From Actinoplanes sp. KI2 (lineage in GTDB: Bacteria; Actinomycetota; Actinomycetes; Mycobacteriales; Micromonosporaceae), in NCBI RefSeq assembly GCF_025630775.1, contig NZ_JAOSZE010000062.1:1-51432 (forward strand): 51,432 bases of DNA, written 5' to 3'. The translations under genes and the position numbers were made by a program. Below the pieces are notes generated by a model. The model made no database searches. It was given only the letters and a program-made list of their open reading frames with translations, and was not told the origin of the DNA. Of this stretch, positions 51,297 to 51,432 are shown one piece after another. Each line of letters starts with the position of its first letter. Position 1 is the stretch's first letter.

Positions 51297-51432
51297 GCCG
51301 ACCTCATTTCTCGAACTCCGTTGAGACGGTCGTTGCTCGCGCTGTCGTCACTGCCTCCCTTGCCTGCGGGACCGCTGTATCTCCAGCCTGCGCGACCGCT
51401 CGGGCAACCACAGGAGCCGTCACAGGAAGACT

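Overview
High-GC (roughly 70%) DNA with GTG starts, long ATGA-coupled operons, SigB/F/G-type sigma factors, STAS and MarR proteins, and a bcc-caa3 respiratory chain. This suggests a soil actinobacterium, most plausibly of the Micromonosporaceae (Actinoplanes-like). The taxonomic guess is inference; no rRNA or tRNA gene is visible.

Layout. (1) 0.1-1.0 kb: an alpha/beta hydrolase beside a decayed membrane-protein remnant. (2) 1.6-7.6 kb, plus strand: a tightly coupled operon of a MarR regulator, a YegP-like protein, a 54-residue peptide, a STAS antagonist, a membrane protein, the two gluconate-2-dehydrogenase-type subunits (subunit 3 and GMC flavoprotein) and a ThDP-dependent pyruvate-oxidase-like enzyme. 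(3) 7.8-12.2 kb, plus: System I cytochrome c maturation genes ccmC-E-F-G-H without ccmAB. (4) 20.6-12.2 kb, minus: a caa3 oxidase plus bcc complex operon (ctaC, ctaD, ctaE, a small membrane protein, ctaG, cytochrome c, Rieske, cytochrome b) ending in an Anabaena-sensory-rhodopsin-transducer homologue. (5) 26.8-21.4 kb, minus: a formate dehydrogenase operon (alpha, beta, NrfD). The alpha subunit is a selenoprotein with an in-frame UGA followed by a textbook bacterial SECIS hairpin. (6) 26.9-31.6 kb: a 938-residue tandem ANTAR-GAF-PAS protein converging on a sigma factor fused to a STAS domain, which is preceded by a SPW-repeat membrane protein. (7) 31.7-40.9 kb: stress and carbon functions (BON, glucose dehydrogenase, GH15 glucosidase, MarR, cation exchanger, glutamine amidotransferase, APC permease) mixed with broken genes. 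(8) 41.0-43.5 kb, plus: a second SPW / sigma-STAS module. (9) 43.7-51.3 kb: two DksA/TraR proteins, a small SFPASDPP protein, a tandem universal stress protein, a SufR-like regulator divergent from a DUF2249-cupin protein, a frameshifted transaldolase and a degenerate MreB-like protein.

How it fits together. Formate dehydrogenase, the gluconate dehydrogenase and the pyruvate-oxidase-like enzyme can all feed electrons to quinone. The bcc-caa3 chain takes them to oxygen, and the ccm genes mature its c-type cytochromes. The GH15 enzyme and glucose dehydrogenase could supply glucose and gluconate to the first operon. Candidate SigB/F-type promoters (GTTTNN, 13 nt, GGGTAG) lie ahead of the formate dehydrogenase operon and the DUF6629 gene, with close variants ahead of the oxidase operon and both SPW genes. 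The sigma-STAS proteins may therefore coordinate respiration with stress or dormancy.

The most noteworthy items are the duplicated SPW / sigma-STAS module with its shared promoter type, the UGA/SECIS formate dehydrogenase, the unusual ANTAR-GAF-PAS protein, the cytochrome b with a YegP-like tail, and a cluster of decayed genes between 31 and 50 kb.
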